Assembly: GCA_013180625.2 (NCBI GenBank)
Contig: SNVD02002577.1
Location: 884,501-948,500, forward strand
Length of the DNA: 64,000 nucleotides
From: Boswellia sacra
Lineage: Eukaryota > Streptophyta > Magnoliopsida > Sapindales > Burseraceae
Reading direction: 5' to 3'
The position numbers were made by a program, and so were the translations under genes. Shown here piece after piece: positions 36,441-48,887 of the stretch. Within the stretch, counting starts at the first letter, position 1. Each line of letters begins with the position of its first letter. The notes under the pieces were generated by a model that was not told the DNA's origin, made no database searches, and saw only the letters and a list, made by a program, of their open reading frames with translations.

Positions 36441-36754
36441 CCATTTTTTTGTAGTGAAACTAATGTAAAGAGTGAACAGATGACTAAAGTAAACAGGTAC
36501 TTCTATCAAGAAATGCACTTTCTATGAGCATAATGGTACAGTTAAATTAACTAATGGATTTTTCATTATCGTAGAATAAAGTATTGCTCAGTGTGTGTGG
36601 TTATTCACAATAATCTTTAATCCTATCTAAGAAAGTATGATATCTCCAACTATTCTTGTAACCCATATTATAGGCAGAATAATAGGTCCATATTGCAAGT
36701 TTTCTGTCTCTCATATGCAAGTACATATTATGTCTGTTATCATAAACCTATTTA

Positions 36755-37138
<384 letters not shown>

Positions 37139-37158
37139 TTAAGTAATAATAAAATTAC

Positions 37159-37653
37159 CAGATGTGACTGCACAATTGCCAACTTCTTTTGATCAAATTC
37201 ATACTCTTCAACAGGGACTTTTGCTGCCTAAAAGTTAACACAAAATTATTAGTTAATAAAAAATACTTATTGCATCCCAAAATCCGCTATAAAAGAGAAA
37301 ATTGGTTGTTAATTATTGTAATTTCCCATTCTGTGCTCTAACTTGGTGACCACTGATTTCAAAAGCATTTTTCAATTTTCACAGTACACCATAATCATCT
37401 ATTGGACAGCTAGTTGAAAAAGCACCATGATCACTAAAATCCAACTGATTCATTATTGTTTTTAGGTGACATTTTAGATCACTCCATACCTGTTAAATAA
37501 ATCAGTTTCAATTTCACACTTTTTTAATTAAAAAACTTGATACTCAACCTTAAGATATTTAAGAAATTGTAACTCTTCTGGAATAAAGAAAAGCAGGGCA
37601 TTTCCTTTTGCACCTTCTCCACGAGCTGTTCGTCCAATCCTATGAATATATTC
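37159..37653 (-). pseudogene. Captured DEAD-box helicase fragment (RH27/RH51, DDX18 type) in CACTA A
   Basis: Two exons: 37653-37549 (35 codons, [14 protein letters not shown] then [18 protein letters not shown]) and 37227-37159 (23 codons, AAKVPVEEYEFDQKKLAIVQ). They hold helicase motif VI and the start of the C-terminal extension of the DDX18 clade, which acts in ribosome biogenesis. Splice sites are intact (CAG|GAATAT, AAG|GTTGAG, TAG|GCAGCA, CTG|GTAATT) and both exons are open. Confidence 0.75.
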
Positions 37654-37659
37654 CTGAGA

Positions 37660-38003
37660 AGCAGCAATAGAAAGTCATATGTTGATCAATAGATATGACA
37701 GCAAAGACAAGAAAACAAGATTACTTAAAACAATGTTAAAAAGAATTCAAGGCCACCTTGATATGAATTGTTCAATTGCCTTGTTAAAAACAAGTAATAG
37801 TTACCATAATTAAGAAGCACCTAAAATTCAAAACCATATAATACAATAACAATTTAATAATATACCAGCAACAACATACCACATCTATCAGCATTCCTAG
37901 TATGAAAAATGCAAGCCAAAGTAACAAGCACCTAGAAAATTTACCTCATTTTTGTCTTCATTGAAGGTACAACGTGCTAAGCCCCCAATCTGGAAAGAAA
38001 TAA

Positions 38004-38041
<38 letters not shown>

Positions 38042-38042
38042 C

Positions 38043-38079
<37 letters not shown>

Positions 38080-39210
38080 GAGACAGAAGGGCTACACACA
38101 ACCATAAACTGTACTTTCCAGACTTTAGAAGCAGAGAAAGAAATTTATTTAGAATGAAACTCAAGAAAGTATGCAACATGGTAGTCATACATGCTCATTG
38201 CAGGAAGTCCTTGACAATTCTGTGAGGCTCTTTGCTAGAGAAATCATTTCAGCACCAATCTCTTGAAGCTTTTTTCAAACCTAGAAATGTTTTTCAAAGT
38301 TTAGATATAGAAAAGGATTTATGGTACCTGAAACACCTGGAACAAATCTCAGCTAAAAAAAGAAAATTGCATTAAGTCAAAGGCTATCTTACAAAATTAA
38401 TTGCCGAATGGTTACTATATCCCTTTTTGTGAGAATTATAAAGTATTGATAGATAGAAAACAAAATTCATAATTTAATTAGTTGTATATCGTAGCCATGA
38501 AAAATCAAATGTCATACAGCTTTGAATCTTTCCAAAACTAATAGACATGATATAAGTACAGTCATATTTCTTCCATATATGAGGGATAAACTGAAATAAA
38601 TTTAAAATTAAAGTAGAATGACAAAAATAGAGAATAGAGGGAGAGTGCAAAGTTAACACCAATAAATATACACACATACAATCACATATTCAAGCATTAT
38701 GAAGAGATGCAGAAAAGAACTAACAACATTTTCATTGAGAGCAAGAGACACAAGCATTAACCTATATATTAATCTTCATGAATCACAAAAAACTGTATAT
38801 ATACCCATCGATCCCTTTAGCTTTGCTACACCAATCCCAAATGCCTTAACACTCAAACCAGCCTTTGGTGTCACATAAAGTTTCTCATGTATACAAAATT
38901 ATATTAAGCACCTTCAAAGGCTTGATCCAACAAACTTCGTTTATTGAAAATTTCATGGCAAAAGTTTTTTTTAATAACGTGAAACTTTTCAGCCCAATAA
39001 AATTTAATGATATAGTCCAATTACAAACCATTCCTTGTTCAAGCTATGAAGTTAAACAATATAAAAATATCTTTTTCGTCCTTGATATAATCGTAAAACT
39101 AGCTAAAGCAGTGTGTAAGTCACTTGACACGAGAAATTTTTACGCTTCATAACTAATCAAAACCAAGCTAAATATTCATACTTAGGCACAGAGATCAAAA
39201 GACAACCTAC
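37660..39210. other. Interior of CACTA A: unassigned exon-like pieces and AAT microsatellite
   Basis: Two further exon-like minus-strand pieces are seen near 38270-38185 (IGAEMISLAKSLTELSRTSC) and 37995-37946 (IGGLARCTFNEDKNE, followed by a GT). I do not recognise the parent gene. An (AAT)n microsatellite occupies about 38005-38081. The rest is AT-rich with no supported gene. Confidence 0.45.
38005..38081 (+). repeat. (AAT)n microsatellite
   Basis: About 25 trinucleotide units, interrupted once by AACAAC near 38036-38044. A poly-Leu open frame on the minus strand here is only its translation. Confidence 0.95.
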
Positions 39211-39884
39211 CTCTCATTGATATTTAGAACCTGTTGAAGGCACTCCAAAGCTTTCATTGAATTTGCCAAATCTTGGTAGAACTGCAAGAAACCACAAATT
39301 CACAACAATAGTACTTGATCAAGCATCTTAGTGCAGAAAAGTAGTTGTATTGAACAAAGAGTATGCTTGTTCTTTACGGAGAACACTAGGTTTGAGCTTC
39401 TGGTTAGCTAAGAGAATACATTCACAAACATGTGCACTGTTGCTTAAATTTAGAACTTGAACATCAAAGACCATTCTAATGCCTATATATCTCCTGCTGA
39501 AAATTTCTTATAGAGACCATGTTGTCCATTCCATGCAATGAAGATATTATAGACAAATATCTGAGAAATTGCTGCCGGCTTACCTGGGTAAGATGAGCCC
39601 ATGCCTCAAGAAAACGCCGATCAAGCTGGACTGCTTTCAAATGCGCCTCCTTAGCTTTTTTATATTCACCAATTGAAGATGAAGGCAAACCCTATAATGC
39701 CAAAGTCCAAGCAATTAGAGTAAAAAGAGCATGAATTAATTGGATTCTACACTCTGGCAAAAGCTAGGATGCTGACTACTCACCAAATATGTATATGCAG
39801 ACTTGTTACCCTTATCAAGCTTCACACATGCTGATAGGTCCTCCACAGCAGCATTGAAATCCTTAAACTTGACATGTACAATTC
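39211..39884 (-). pseudogene. Captured SRFR1-like TPR gene fragment (three exons) in CACTA A
   Basis: Exons on the minus strand: 39884-39784 (VKFKDFNAAVEDLSACVKLD, ending SAYTYL), 39691-39584 (36 codons with SIGEYKKAKEAHLKA and FLEAWAHLTQ) and 39281-39211 (FYQDLANSMKALECLQQVLN). Each has AG acceptor and GT donor, and the phases agree. The three consecutive TPR-repeat exons match the order in SRFR1 (suppressor of rps4-RLD), a regulator of plant immunity. Only a short internal part of that long gene is present. No stop is seen within these exons. Confidence 0.75.
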
Positions 39885-42041
39885 CTGAGATAATAATAAT
39901 CAAATATCACTTGTAAGTTCAAGAATGAAATTAAACAGTTACAAGATTGTTTTGGTTAATTAAACAGTTCCATTATACCATCCATGGGCAGCAACTTACC
40001 AAAAAAAAAAAAAGAAGCAATTGGGACCACTATACAAATATAAATTATAAAAAGCAAAGGTTGAAAACTTAGAAGTGGGGAAAAAGATGGTTACATTTGA
40101 ATTTCAAGTTTCATCTCTACAATCATCATATATACTATATATCAAAGTTGATGACATAATAATTGACTATTCTCGATGATAGTCTTTGTCTTCATTTTCT
40201 TTACATTAAAAATAATATAACTCATTGGTAAACTATCTTCTTAAATTAATGAAGATAGTTTAACAAATCAAAAATCTTCGCCCAGTTTTTTGTTTTCCAT
40301 TCTACTATTATTGTTTTCTTTCCATGTATAAATGTAATATTGTCCGAGTCATCTAAGATGAAAGAAGGTAGGAGCAAAACTTTTGGAAGAAAACACAATC
40401 ATTAATCATCATAAACTTGTACATACTTGTCCCAAATAAGAGATTTGAATAAAGAAACATTATCATTAATCATCATAACAATGATGTCAAAATCCACTAG
40501 CACAAGATAATCAAATCATCATAAATTAATAACTTTAGCGCATTTGAAACCCAGACAAATTAGATTAATAAACATATCGTGATTTCTTAAATGCTATCAA
40601 AAGAAAAATCAATTTAATAAATTATACAGATTGCATTGCAAAACTCAATCAATTTAAAATTTAAAAAATCAAATCCCAAACACCCAACATTAATTAACAT
40701 CTAATTCACCAAATTAAAATTAAAAGATTAAACACCTAAACTGAATTTAAGCAATCGAATAAAAAATTCAAATAATTAAACAAAAAAAGTAATTAAAATC
40801 GTTAAATCACATGATCTCAGATTAAAATTAAAATTAAAAAATTAAAAAAAGTTGTTAAAAACAAAATTTAATCTTATTTACAAATCCCATACACCAACGA
40901 ATTGAATTAAAACAATAGAATATTTAGACAAAATAAGCAGAAATTTATTTTTTGGTGAGCAATTAATGAATATATTTCCGCCGTTCAGATCTTCAATTAG
41001 CTCTACTACTATGAAATCAACCAAATCTAATTGTTGGAGGAAAGTAAGAAATTATTTCTTATGTCCTGAAAGCAAACATCAACAAAGAAGAAATGCATTA
41101 GATTTATTGCAAATAGATATTAATAAATTATTTCCAAAAAGTCATGCCAATGATGATCCACTCCAAGTACGAAAAGTGATAATCAAATATAAATATAAAA
41201 ATAATAATGGATGGCAAACAAAGTGGCAAAGGGAGAATGGAAGTGAGTCGAAGTCGGTGGGTTGAGTCTATCATTAATTAAGCTGAAAATGATGGTAAAA
41301 GGAAAGCTTAAAGTTCAGGGAGAATGAAAGTGAGTCAAAGTAGGTGGGCTGACTACTTCATTAATTAAGCAAAAAATGATGGTAAAAGGAAAACTTGAAG
41401 TTCTTCTCATCGGAAGCAAAGGCCTTAAAGACACCGACTTTCTGGGTAATATATTTGTTTCTCAACATATGCAAACATCCTTTTACTTTAATATGTGAAC
41501 ATAGAAACATATTTATTCTATTTCGACACTTTTGTTTTTAAAGTAAAGATGCAATTGCTACTTTTGTTTTTAATTTCCTTTCCCAGATTTGCTTAGAAGA
41601 GCCACTACTATTTCTACTATAAAGTAAAAAATTGGAATCAGATGATACTTATGCATTGAAAGTGGGGGGGGGGAGGGGGAGAGAGAGAGAGATTGAGAAC
41701 CAGAGAACGACAATGCTCCACTTCTTTATCTGGAATCGCTTGGGCTTCTTAGAGAAGGAAGAAGATCTATCGCTTCTTGTAGAAAGAAGACCGAAGAACT
41801 GGAAGGAGGCGAGAGACAAGGAGATATAAAGAGAAAGGGTGTGCTGATAGAGTTTAGAGAGAGTGGGAGGGATGGAAGCTGAGAGAACATGCGAGATTAG
41901 GGTAAAATGGGTTAGGGGGTTTTTTATGCCATGTATACGGCAGTTCAACAAACCGAAGTAAATGGGGTGGGTATATCATTGTTTACGACATTTTTTAAAA
42001 ATCACCGTAGAAGGGTGTAGTATATACCCCTTTTTCTTGTA
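39885..42041. other. Right part of CACTA A, no recognised gene
   Basis: AT-rich DNA. A 99-codon plus-strand frame at 40966-41265 has no family resemblance. Its 3' end overlaps a tandem duplication at 41231-41404. A GC-richer block at 41620-41900 with a G run (41665-41685) and a GA run precedes the terminal region. Confidence 0.45.
41231..41404 (+). repeat. Tandem duplication, two copies of about 87 bp
   Basis: Copy 1 (GGGAGAATGGAAGTGAGTCG ... AAAGTTCA) is followed directly by copy 2 (GGGAGAATGAAAGTGAGTCA ... GAAGTTCT). They differ at roughly a dozen positions. Confidence 0.8.
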
Positions 42042-42083
42042 TCTACCCTGATGTCTGCACTACACAAGTTGAGCCACCTTTCA
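42042..42083 (-). repeat. 3' LTR of the minus-strand copia element, inner part
   Basis: tctaccctgatgtctgcac and caagttgagccacc correspond to the last bases of the intact LTR (about 46754-46795). Together with 19972-20545 this sums to 616 bases against 622 in the other LTR. Confidence 0.8.
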
Positions 42084-42161
42084 TAAATATCCACCTCGGA
42101 TCAAGCTTGTTTTCCATACTTTACACCACCATTGTAAATTACCATCACTTCCATCTTCAAG

Positions 42162-45100
42162 CTAAAATTGTCTATCCATTACTCGTACCAAATCCAAACA
42201 AGTGTTAAATTTGATACTTATAATAGGTTTTGTGATCATATCAGCTGGATTTCTTTCGGTATGTATCTTAACTATTGAAAATTTCCCTTTAGAAACAACA
42301 TCTCTTACGAAATGTAGCTTGATGTCTATATGTTTGGTTCTTTCATGATACATTTAATTTTTGGTCAAATGTACAGAGCTTTAATTGTCACAAAACACCT
42401 TCACTTTGTCTTGTCTCACACCAAATTAACCTATAAGCCCTTACAGCCACAATGCTTCTTTAACAACCTCTGTAGCAGCAATATATTTAGCCTCAATTGT
42501 TGAAAAAGCCACAACTGATTACAAATTGGCTTTCCAACTAACAGTGCAGCCAAACAACATGAATACATAACCGGTTAATGATCTTCTTTTGTCAAGATCA
42601 CCTGCAAAATCTGCATTCACATAACCCACTAGCTTCTTATCAATGTTTTTGCTCCTCTTGTACACTAAACCATAGCTAGAAGTACCTTTCAGGTACTTGA
42701 ATATCCACTTGACAGCCTCCCAATAATTTTTACCTGGATTAGCCATGAAATGACTCACCAAACTAGCTGCATATACCAAATCAGGCCTTATACAGACCAT
42801 AGAGTATAAGGAATTTTAGCCATCTATATTTTTAGTAGGAGACTGTAATGATAAAAGTTTAAAGTGAGCTGCCAAAGGAGTTTATACCTTCTTTGCACCA
42901 ACCATGTTGAACTTCTCAAGTATTTTGAGTATGTACTCACCTTGAGACAGAAATGACAAGCCTCTATCCCTATCTCTATTAATCTTCATCCCCAAAATCT
43001 TCTTAGCAGAACCCAAAACTTTCATCTAAAATTCCTTTTCCAGCTGAGTTTTCAGTTTTCAAATTTCCTCCATATTCGTTGATGCAATCAACATGTCATC
43101 AATATACAACAAGAAGAAAATTTTAACTCCATTGTTGAACCACTTCACATAGACAAAACTATCATATTTATTCTTGGCACACCTATTTTTGATCACAAAA
43201 TCATGAAACTATAAATACCATTGCCTTGGTAATTACTTGAGGCCATATAAAGATTTCTTCAACAAACACACTTTATCTTCACTTCCTACTTTCACAAAAC
43301 TTTTAGGTTATGCTATCACAATCCTCTTCTCCAAATTACCATGAAGAAATACAGTTTTGACATCCATCTGCTCTAACTCCATGTTGATATGAGTTACTAG
43401 AGCAAGTAGTACTCTAATAGAAATGTGTTTCACAACAGAAGAGAAAACCTCATTGAAATCAATGCCCTCTTTTTAAGTGAATGCCTTTGCAGTCAACATA
43501 GCCTTGTACCTAGGCTTTTCATCCCCATTAGCATTTTCTTTTCGTTTAAACACCGATTTACAACCTACTACCTTCTACCTAGTAGTGTTGTCAACCAACA
43601 TCCAAGTACGATTCTTATTCAAAGAATCCATTTCTTCTCTCATTTCTTGCTGCCAAAGATTACTATATTTATTGAACATTACTTCTTTATAGCTTCTAGG
43701 TTTATTACCATCAATCTCCTCAGGCACAGACAATGCAAAAGCTATAAGGTTAGCATAACCATACTCCATAGGTGCTACTCTAGTCCTTTTAACACAGTCC
43801 CTTGCTAGTTGATAATTGTTCAAATCTTTAGACTTATCAGGAACTTTATCAGTGTCATCATGTTCATTTGCTTTACTTGCCTCTTCTTTATGAGAATCTC
43901 CAATAGCATAAAGCTCTACCTCAGTCTCAACTCTATCTACATTTATAGCATTTTAACTAAATTTGGATTGAGATTTTGAGCAGCCCCCAAAGTAGAACTT
44001 TGACTCTTTAAAAGTGACATCTCTACATGTGAAACATTCGAGTCTTGCCACCACAACTTCTACCTTTTTACACCATCTGGATAACCAACAAACATGCACT
44101 TTCTTGCCCTTGGCTCCAACTTGCCTCGTTTGATATGTGCATAAGCCATGCAACAAAACATTCTCAAATGACTGTAACTCAGAGGCGAACTGATCCATAC
44201 TTCTTCTTATGTCTTGAAATCAATAGCTGTTAACGAACATTTATTGATCAAGTGTGCTGCTGTGTTAATTGCTTCCCCCCAAAATTTCTTGGGCATACTA
44301 GCACTCAATAACATACATCTAACCTTTTCAAGAAGTGCTCTGCTCATCCTTTTAGCCAAGCCATTTTATTACGGTGTCCCAGATATCGTTTTGTGCCTTA
44401 CTACTTATTCATTGTTACAAAATCAGTTGAACACTTTATTTAAGAACTCCAAACTATTATCAGTTCTAAGCTTTTGAACCTTTCTACCTATTTCGACCTC
44501 AACCATCTTTATCTAATCTTTTGAACTTTTGGAACGCCTCATCCTTTGTCTTCAAGATGTATACCCACACATTCCTTGAACAATCATCTATAATGCACAT
44601 GAAATATCTACCTCCACCTAATGTTGCATGCTTAGATAGGCCCCATAGATCGACATGAGCATAACTGAGAGTCTCTCTAGTAGTGTATGATAAGAGAGTG
44701 AATTTTACCCTGATAGCCTTGCCAAGTATGCAATGCTCACAAAACACCAATTTTCCTAACTTGTCTTAACACAGCAAACCTTGCTTCTACAACTCATGAA
44801 GCCTTCTTTCATTCACATGACCAGGCCTTTTGTACCATAAGTAGGCTTTATCATTTGTATCTAAAACTGAATCTGCTTCACCAATTATAGTGCTATCTTA
44901 GAGAATATGCAAGCCATTTTCCCTCATACCTTTTATCATAACTAAGGATCCTCTTGTAACTTTCAAGGTGACATTTTTCCCTTTATAATTGCAACCATTG
45001 GAATCAAGTGTACTGAGCGAAATCAAATTCCTCTTTAACTTAGGAATATGCCTCACAACTGACACAACTCTTTCTATACCATCATGAGTCTTAAATTCGA

Positions 45101-46040
45101 ATTGTTCCTATGCCTACCACACTACAAACTTTGTTATCACCTAGTAAAACTTTTCCTCCGTTAATCTTCTCATAAGCTTTAAATTAGCTTCTATTTGGTG
45201 TCATGTAAAATGAACAATCAGAGTCTAGAACTTATTGTTTATTCGAGTTTTTAGTTGTCACAATCAACACATCAGTACTCCCATATCTATCTTCTACAAT
45301 AGTAGCATTACCCTTGTCTTGCTCCTTACCTTTCTTGTTCTTCTTTCTTTTCGGACAAAGCCTCTTAATATATCGCTCCTTATGACAATGGAAGCATTTT
45401 ATAGCTTTCTTCCCCTTCGACTTAGTCCTTGAGTGTGACTTTCCTTATAATCTCTTTTATCACTCCTAGCTCTATCATGCAACCCTTCACCTGAGTGTTC
45501 ACCCAACTCATTTTTCTTTTGGAGGTCTTTCAAATTCAACACACCAATAACATCATAAAGCGATAATGTTTCCCTATCATGCTTCAAAATATCTACAAAA
45601 TTTTTCACATGACTTCGGAAGAGAATGAAACAACACCAATGCCTTATCTTCATCATCATATTCAATTCGTATATTTTCTTAGTCTAACATAGCTTGTTAA
45701 ATTCATTAATGTGGTATTGCAAGTTCTTATCCTCAACCATTTTGAATATAAAGAATTTAGTGTTCAAATATAGCCTACTATATAAATTCTTAGTCATATA
45801 AAGGCTTTCAAGCTTTAACCATATCTCAGCCACAGTTTTCATCCTAGAGACTTGCCTTAACACCTTGTTACTCAAGTAGAGAATTAGCATGTTATAAGCG
45901 TTCTTCATGATGTCACTCATCTTCTCAGCACTATAGCTATCCGGCATCTTGCTTTCACCTCTAAGAGCTTCATCCAAATAGCAAAGTTGTTGCTACTATC
46001 AAACTTCTCAATCTCATCCTTGGTCGTTGATGTGGCCATC
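42162..46040 (-). pseudogene. Degenerate copia gag-pol
   Basis: Domain order on the minus strand: Gag start near 46038 (ATG GCC ACA), Gag body 45977-45684, zinc-knuckle remnant near 45400 (CFHCHKERYIKR), integrase at about 44750-43950 (CEHCILGKA, DLWGLSKHATLGG, IIDDCSRNVWVY), reverse transcriptase at about 43820-42850, and RNase H 42800-42162 (ADFAGDLDKRRSLTGYVF, KHIDIKLHFVRD, NPADMITKP). Gag-PR-INT-RT-RH is the copia order. Many stops and frameshifts make it inactive. The Tork lineage is a guess. Confidence 0.85.
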
Positions 46041-46173
46041 ATAGGAATTTTGTCGAACACCTTCCATAATTCGCAAATACGACTCATGACTTTTATTGAA
46101 CACTTACTGTACTAAGAACTTAACCACCCAAGAATCTCCAAAAATAGCCAATAACCAGGCTCTGATACCAATT

Positions 46174-46795
46174 TGTTGTGAAGAAGAGAGGTACATATAT
46201 TCACAAGTAATTTACTATGGAATTAATCAAGGAATTTCAAGCACACACCCAAGTAAAGAAATTAAAGAAATCAACAAGAGCACAAGGATTTGCACTGGTT
46301 TAGACACAAAAGTGATCGTACGTCTGGTTGTTGGTGATGAGCAATCCACTATGGTAAAAAATAAGAGAGTACAAGAGATTTTACAAGGCAAACTAGTAGA
46401 AACTAGGTTAACTTTCTCCCTTAGAAATCCCCAATTTCTCTAAACCTTATTGCTCTATTCTATCTCTCTTTTGTATCTACATACAATGAAAACACGTCCC
46501 TTTTATACTCCAAGTTATATATGTTTAAGTCAAAGACTAAGTACCAAGTGTCATATTAAGCTAGAAAAGTCGAGGTTACGCTCCTACGCAACGTTCCTTG
46601 CGCTTTAGCGTCAAGTCTCTGACTTGAGATGCTTCCAAACCTAGAGTTCGCGCACCTGCACACATTAATTGGCGTGCCTCCATAAAGTCTTTGCCTGCAA
46701 TGTTTGATGCTGCATTTTGGTGCTGTGATGCAGCTTCATATGCACACTTGCGTAACCTTGATGTCTACACTATGCAAGTTGAGCTACTCTTCACA
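46174..46795 (-). repeat. 5' LTR of the minus-strand copia element
   Basis: 622 bases. On the minus strand it begins TGTGAAGAGTAGC and ends CTTCACAACA. It is clearly homologous to 19972-20545 (for example AGAGATTTTACAAGG and TTGGTGATGAGCAAT) with many substitutions, so the insertion is old. Confidence 0.85.
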
Positions 46796-46984
46796 CATGG
46801 TTTTGCCAAGGTAGCATCTCTCATGCATCCCTTGCAAGTCATAAATCGTACTGCAGTTTCTCATTCTGGAACTACTATGTATACTATCTCTAGTATGCTA
46901 TATCCAAGTGATCAAACCATGGTTATTGGCTCACCAAGTAGCTTAAGTTCGACTCTCTTGGAGCAATTTGTTTCTCTGTGTTGA
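46796..46984 (+). pseudogene. Gag-like relic, right part
   Basis: Continuation of the frame broken at 19971: after removing the intervening element and one target-site copy, codons run NYG-FAKVASLM and on to a stop at 46982-46984. Frame continuity supports this being the original insertion site. Confidence 0.45.
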
Positions 46985-48440
46985 AATAACTTTGAATTTT
47001 GACAAGTGTTCTGACTCAATCACATACCTAGAGAGTTTCAAGTAATCAAGACTTTATAGGAAATCGATTTACTAAACCCAACCAACAAGAATAATAGAGC
47101 AAAACTGAAAAAATGGAGAAGGAAAGAACATAAGAGGTTTATAGTGGTTCAACTTTAAAAGCCTACGTCCACTTTTAAGTCAAGGAATTCACTATGAATA
47201 AAGAATTTATAAGCTCACACCTCAAAAAGCTCTCTTTTGTATAGAAAAATTTCTATAGAGTTATCTTTGTTAATTTCCTGAAAACTCACTTTTGATTTTT
47301 TGTCCTACTCTAAACTGATACTAGAACCAAGCTTATATACAAGACTAAGCACCAATAAGATTCTTTATTCTTCTGTTAGAGTTTGTTGTTAGAGCTAACT
47401 GACTTCAGTTGATGCTAAAGATTTGTTAAGTTAACCCAAAATCAGTTATTTTTCTGTTAAGCTTTCCTTGTGATGATTTTGGGGACTAACCATAACACTT
47501 TGGTATAGATGAGGTATCACATGTTGACGAAGGTTCATCAAGGTGTGTTGATAAGCAGCATAATTTTCAAGATGAATATGAACTTCCTCCTTCTATTCAG
47601 CGATTCTCACATCAATTTCAAATAATTTTGCTAATATAAACTTGTTTGTCATTGCACTTGGTCAATCCTCTATCAATATGCACAAATAATTTAATAAGAG
47701 TTCATTAGTCAAAATTAAGAAAAAATGGTTACATTTGGTATTATTAGTGGAAGTCGTTTTGAATTCTCGTTTAAGTACTCCCACGTAAGCTTGAAAGGAT
47801 TGTTGAGAATTCATAAGTTAATTAGAGAACAACAGAATTAGTTAAACATTTGGTCCAGGTTCAACTCTACATTAATTTTATCTTGCTGCATAAATGGGAG
47901 ATGAGATCCACGACATATTGACATATAAGGGAAATTCCAAAACTCAACTTGATAACAGATCTTAAAATATAGAGTGGAAAAAATAGATATAGATATACTG
48001 ATATTGTATTGTTGATATTTATTTTGGGCAAACTATTTTTGTTAAGGAGAACAATATAAATTAAATTAAATTATAATGAATTAATAAAACAAAACTATTG
48101 TCTATAATAGATTGGTCGCTGACACATTAAAAATTAAGTAAATTGGAAAATCATAATCACCTGTCCCCTTCATTATTTTCATTATCTCGTTGCAAGTTTA
48201 GATGACCTTGCAAATGAAATTTGTATTGTTATATGAAAACAATAATAGAATTAAACAACCTAAAAGGTATATAACATATATATACTTCTCTTTCTTCAAC
48301 ATTCCTTTGAGATAGATTTGGTGAAGTCTGTAAAACATTTTTTAGACCATATGTCCAAGCTGGAAGAGCCTAATGATGAAAATTATATTAAAAAATGTTA
48401 GACATATATAACTTAACATATATAATGAAATAAAAAAGAT
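46985..48440. other. AT-rich sequence with LTR-like character, no gene
   Basis: The stretch 46985-47480 has the texture of an LTR inner part in minus orientation (gaggtttatagtggttcaac, agctctcttttgtatag), but no partner copy or primer site is seen in the window. Nothing is recognised from 47480 to 48440. Confidence 0.35.
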
Positions 48441-48887
48441 AATTAATAATAATAAATCACCTGTAAGTTATTTCTATAAACAAGCCACTGGTCAATGCTG
48501 TTAACCATTTGGTACCTTTGATCATGAACTTGAAAAAAAAGGGCCATAAAATCCTCCACGTGAAATATTAGTTGTTGAACTCCCAGCCGTATCTTGAGGA
48601 ATGTTACAGTCCTAAAATTCTGCAAATTCTAAGTAATTAAAATAAAAAAAATTCAATAGAAAGGTATCTTATAGCCTTTTCAAATGTAGTGATCGTACCT
48701 CAATAACAATGTTTTCTTGTGAATCAAATATTTCTTTGTTGTGACAATCATTATTTGGATTATTAACTTTTGAAGAGGCACCACCTTGATTCCTATATGA
48801 TCCTTATGAATACAAAAAGGCTATTAGTGATAAAAATAGCATAATAAAATTTGAGAAAAAAATTAACAAGATTAGTAATTTAATATT

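Larger units (their letters stand above)
21900..36456. mobile_element. CACTA element B (Pack-CACTA) inside element A, interrupted by the SIRE copia element
   Basis: Starts CACTACTAAAAAATGTG at 21900 and ends CCCATTTTTTTGTAGTG at 36456. The 3-bp target duplication aaa (21897-21899 and 36457-36459) is perfect. Right subterminal DNA (36140-36440) has many ACGGCGGGC / CCGCGGTAAAA repeats; the left end has ACGGCAGGCC and ACGGCGGGCT. Removing the SIRE element leaves about 6 kb. No transposase seen. Cargo: VPS36 exons (plus strand) and a SUVH exon (minus strand). Confidence 0.88.

Noticed and set aside
37958..38188. Open frame with a long leucine run
   Set aside because: It is the translation of the (AAT)n microsatellite on the minus strand.
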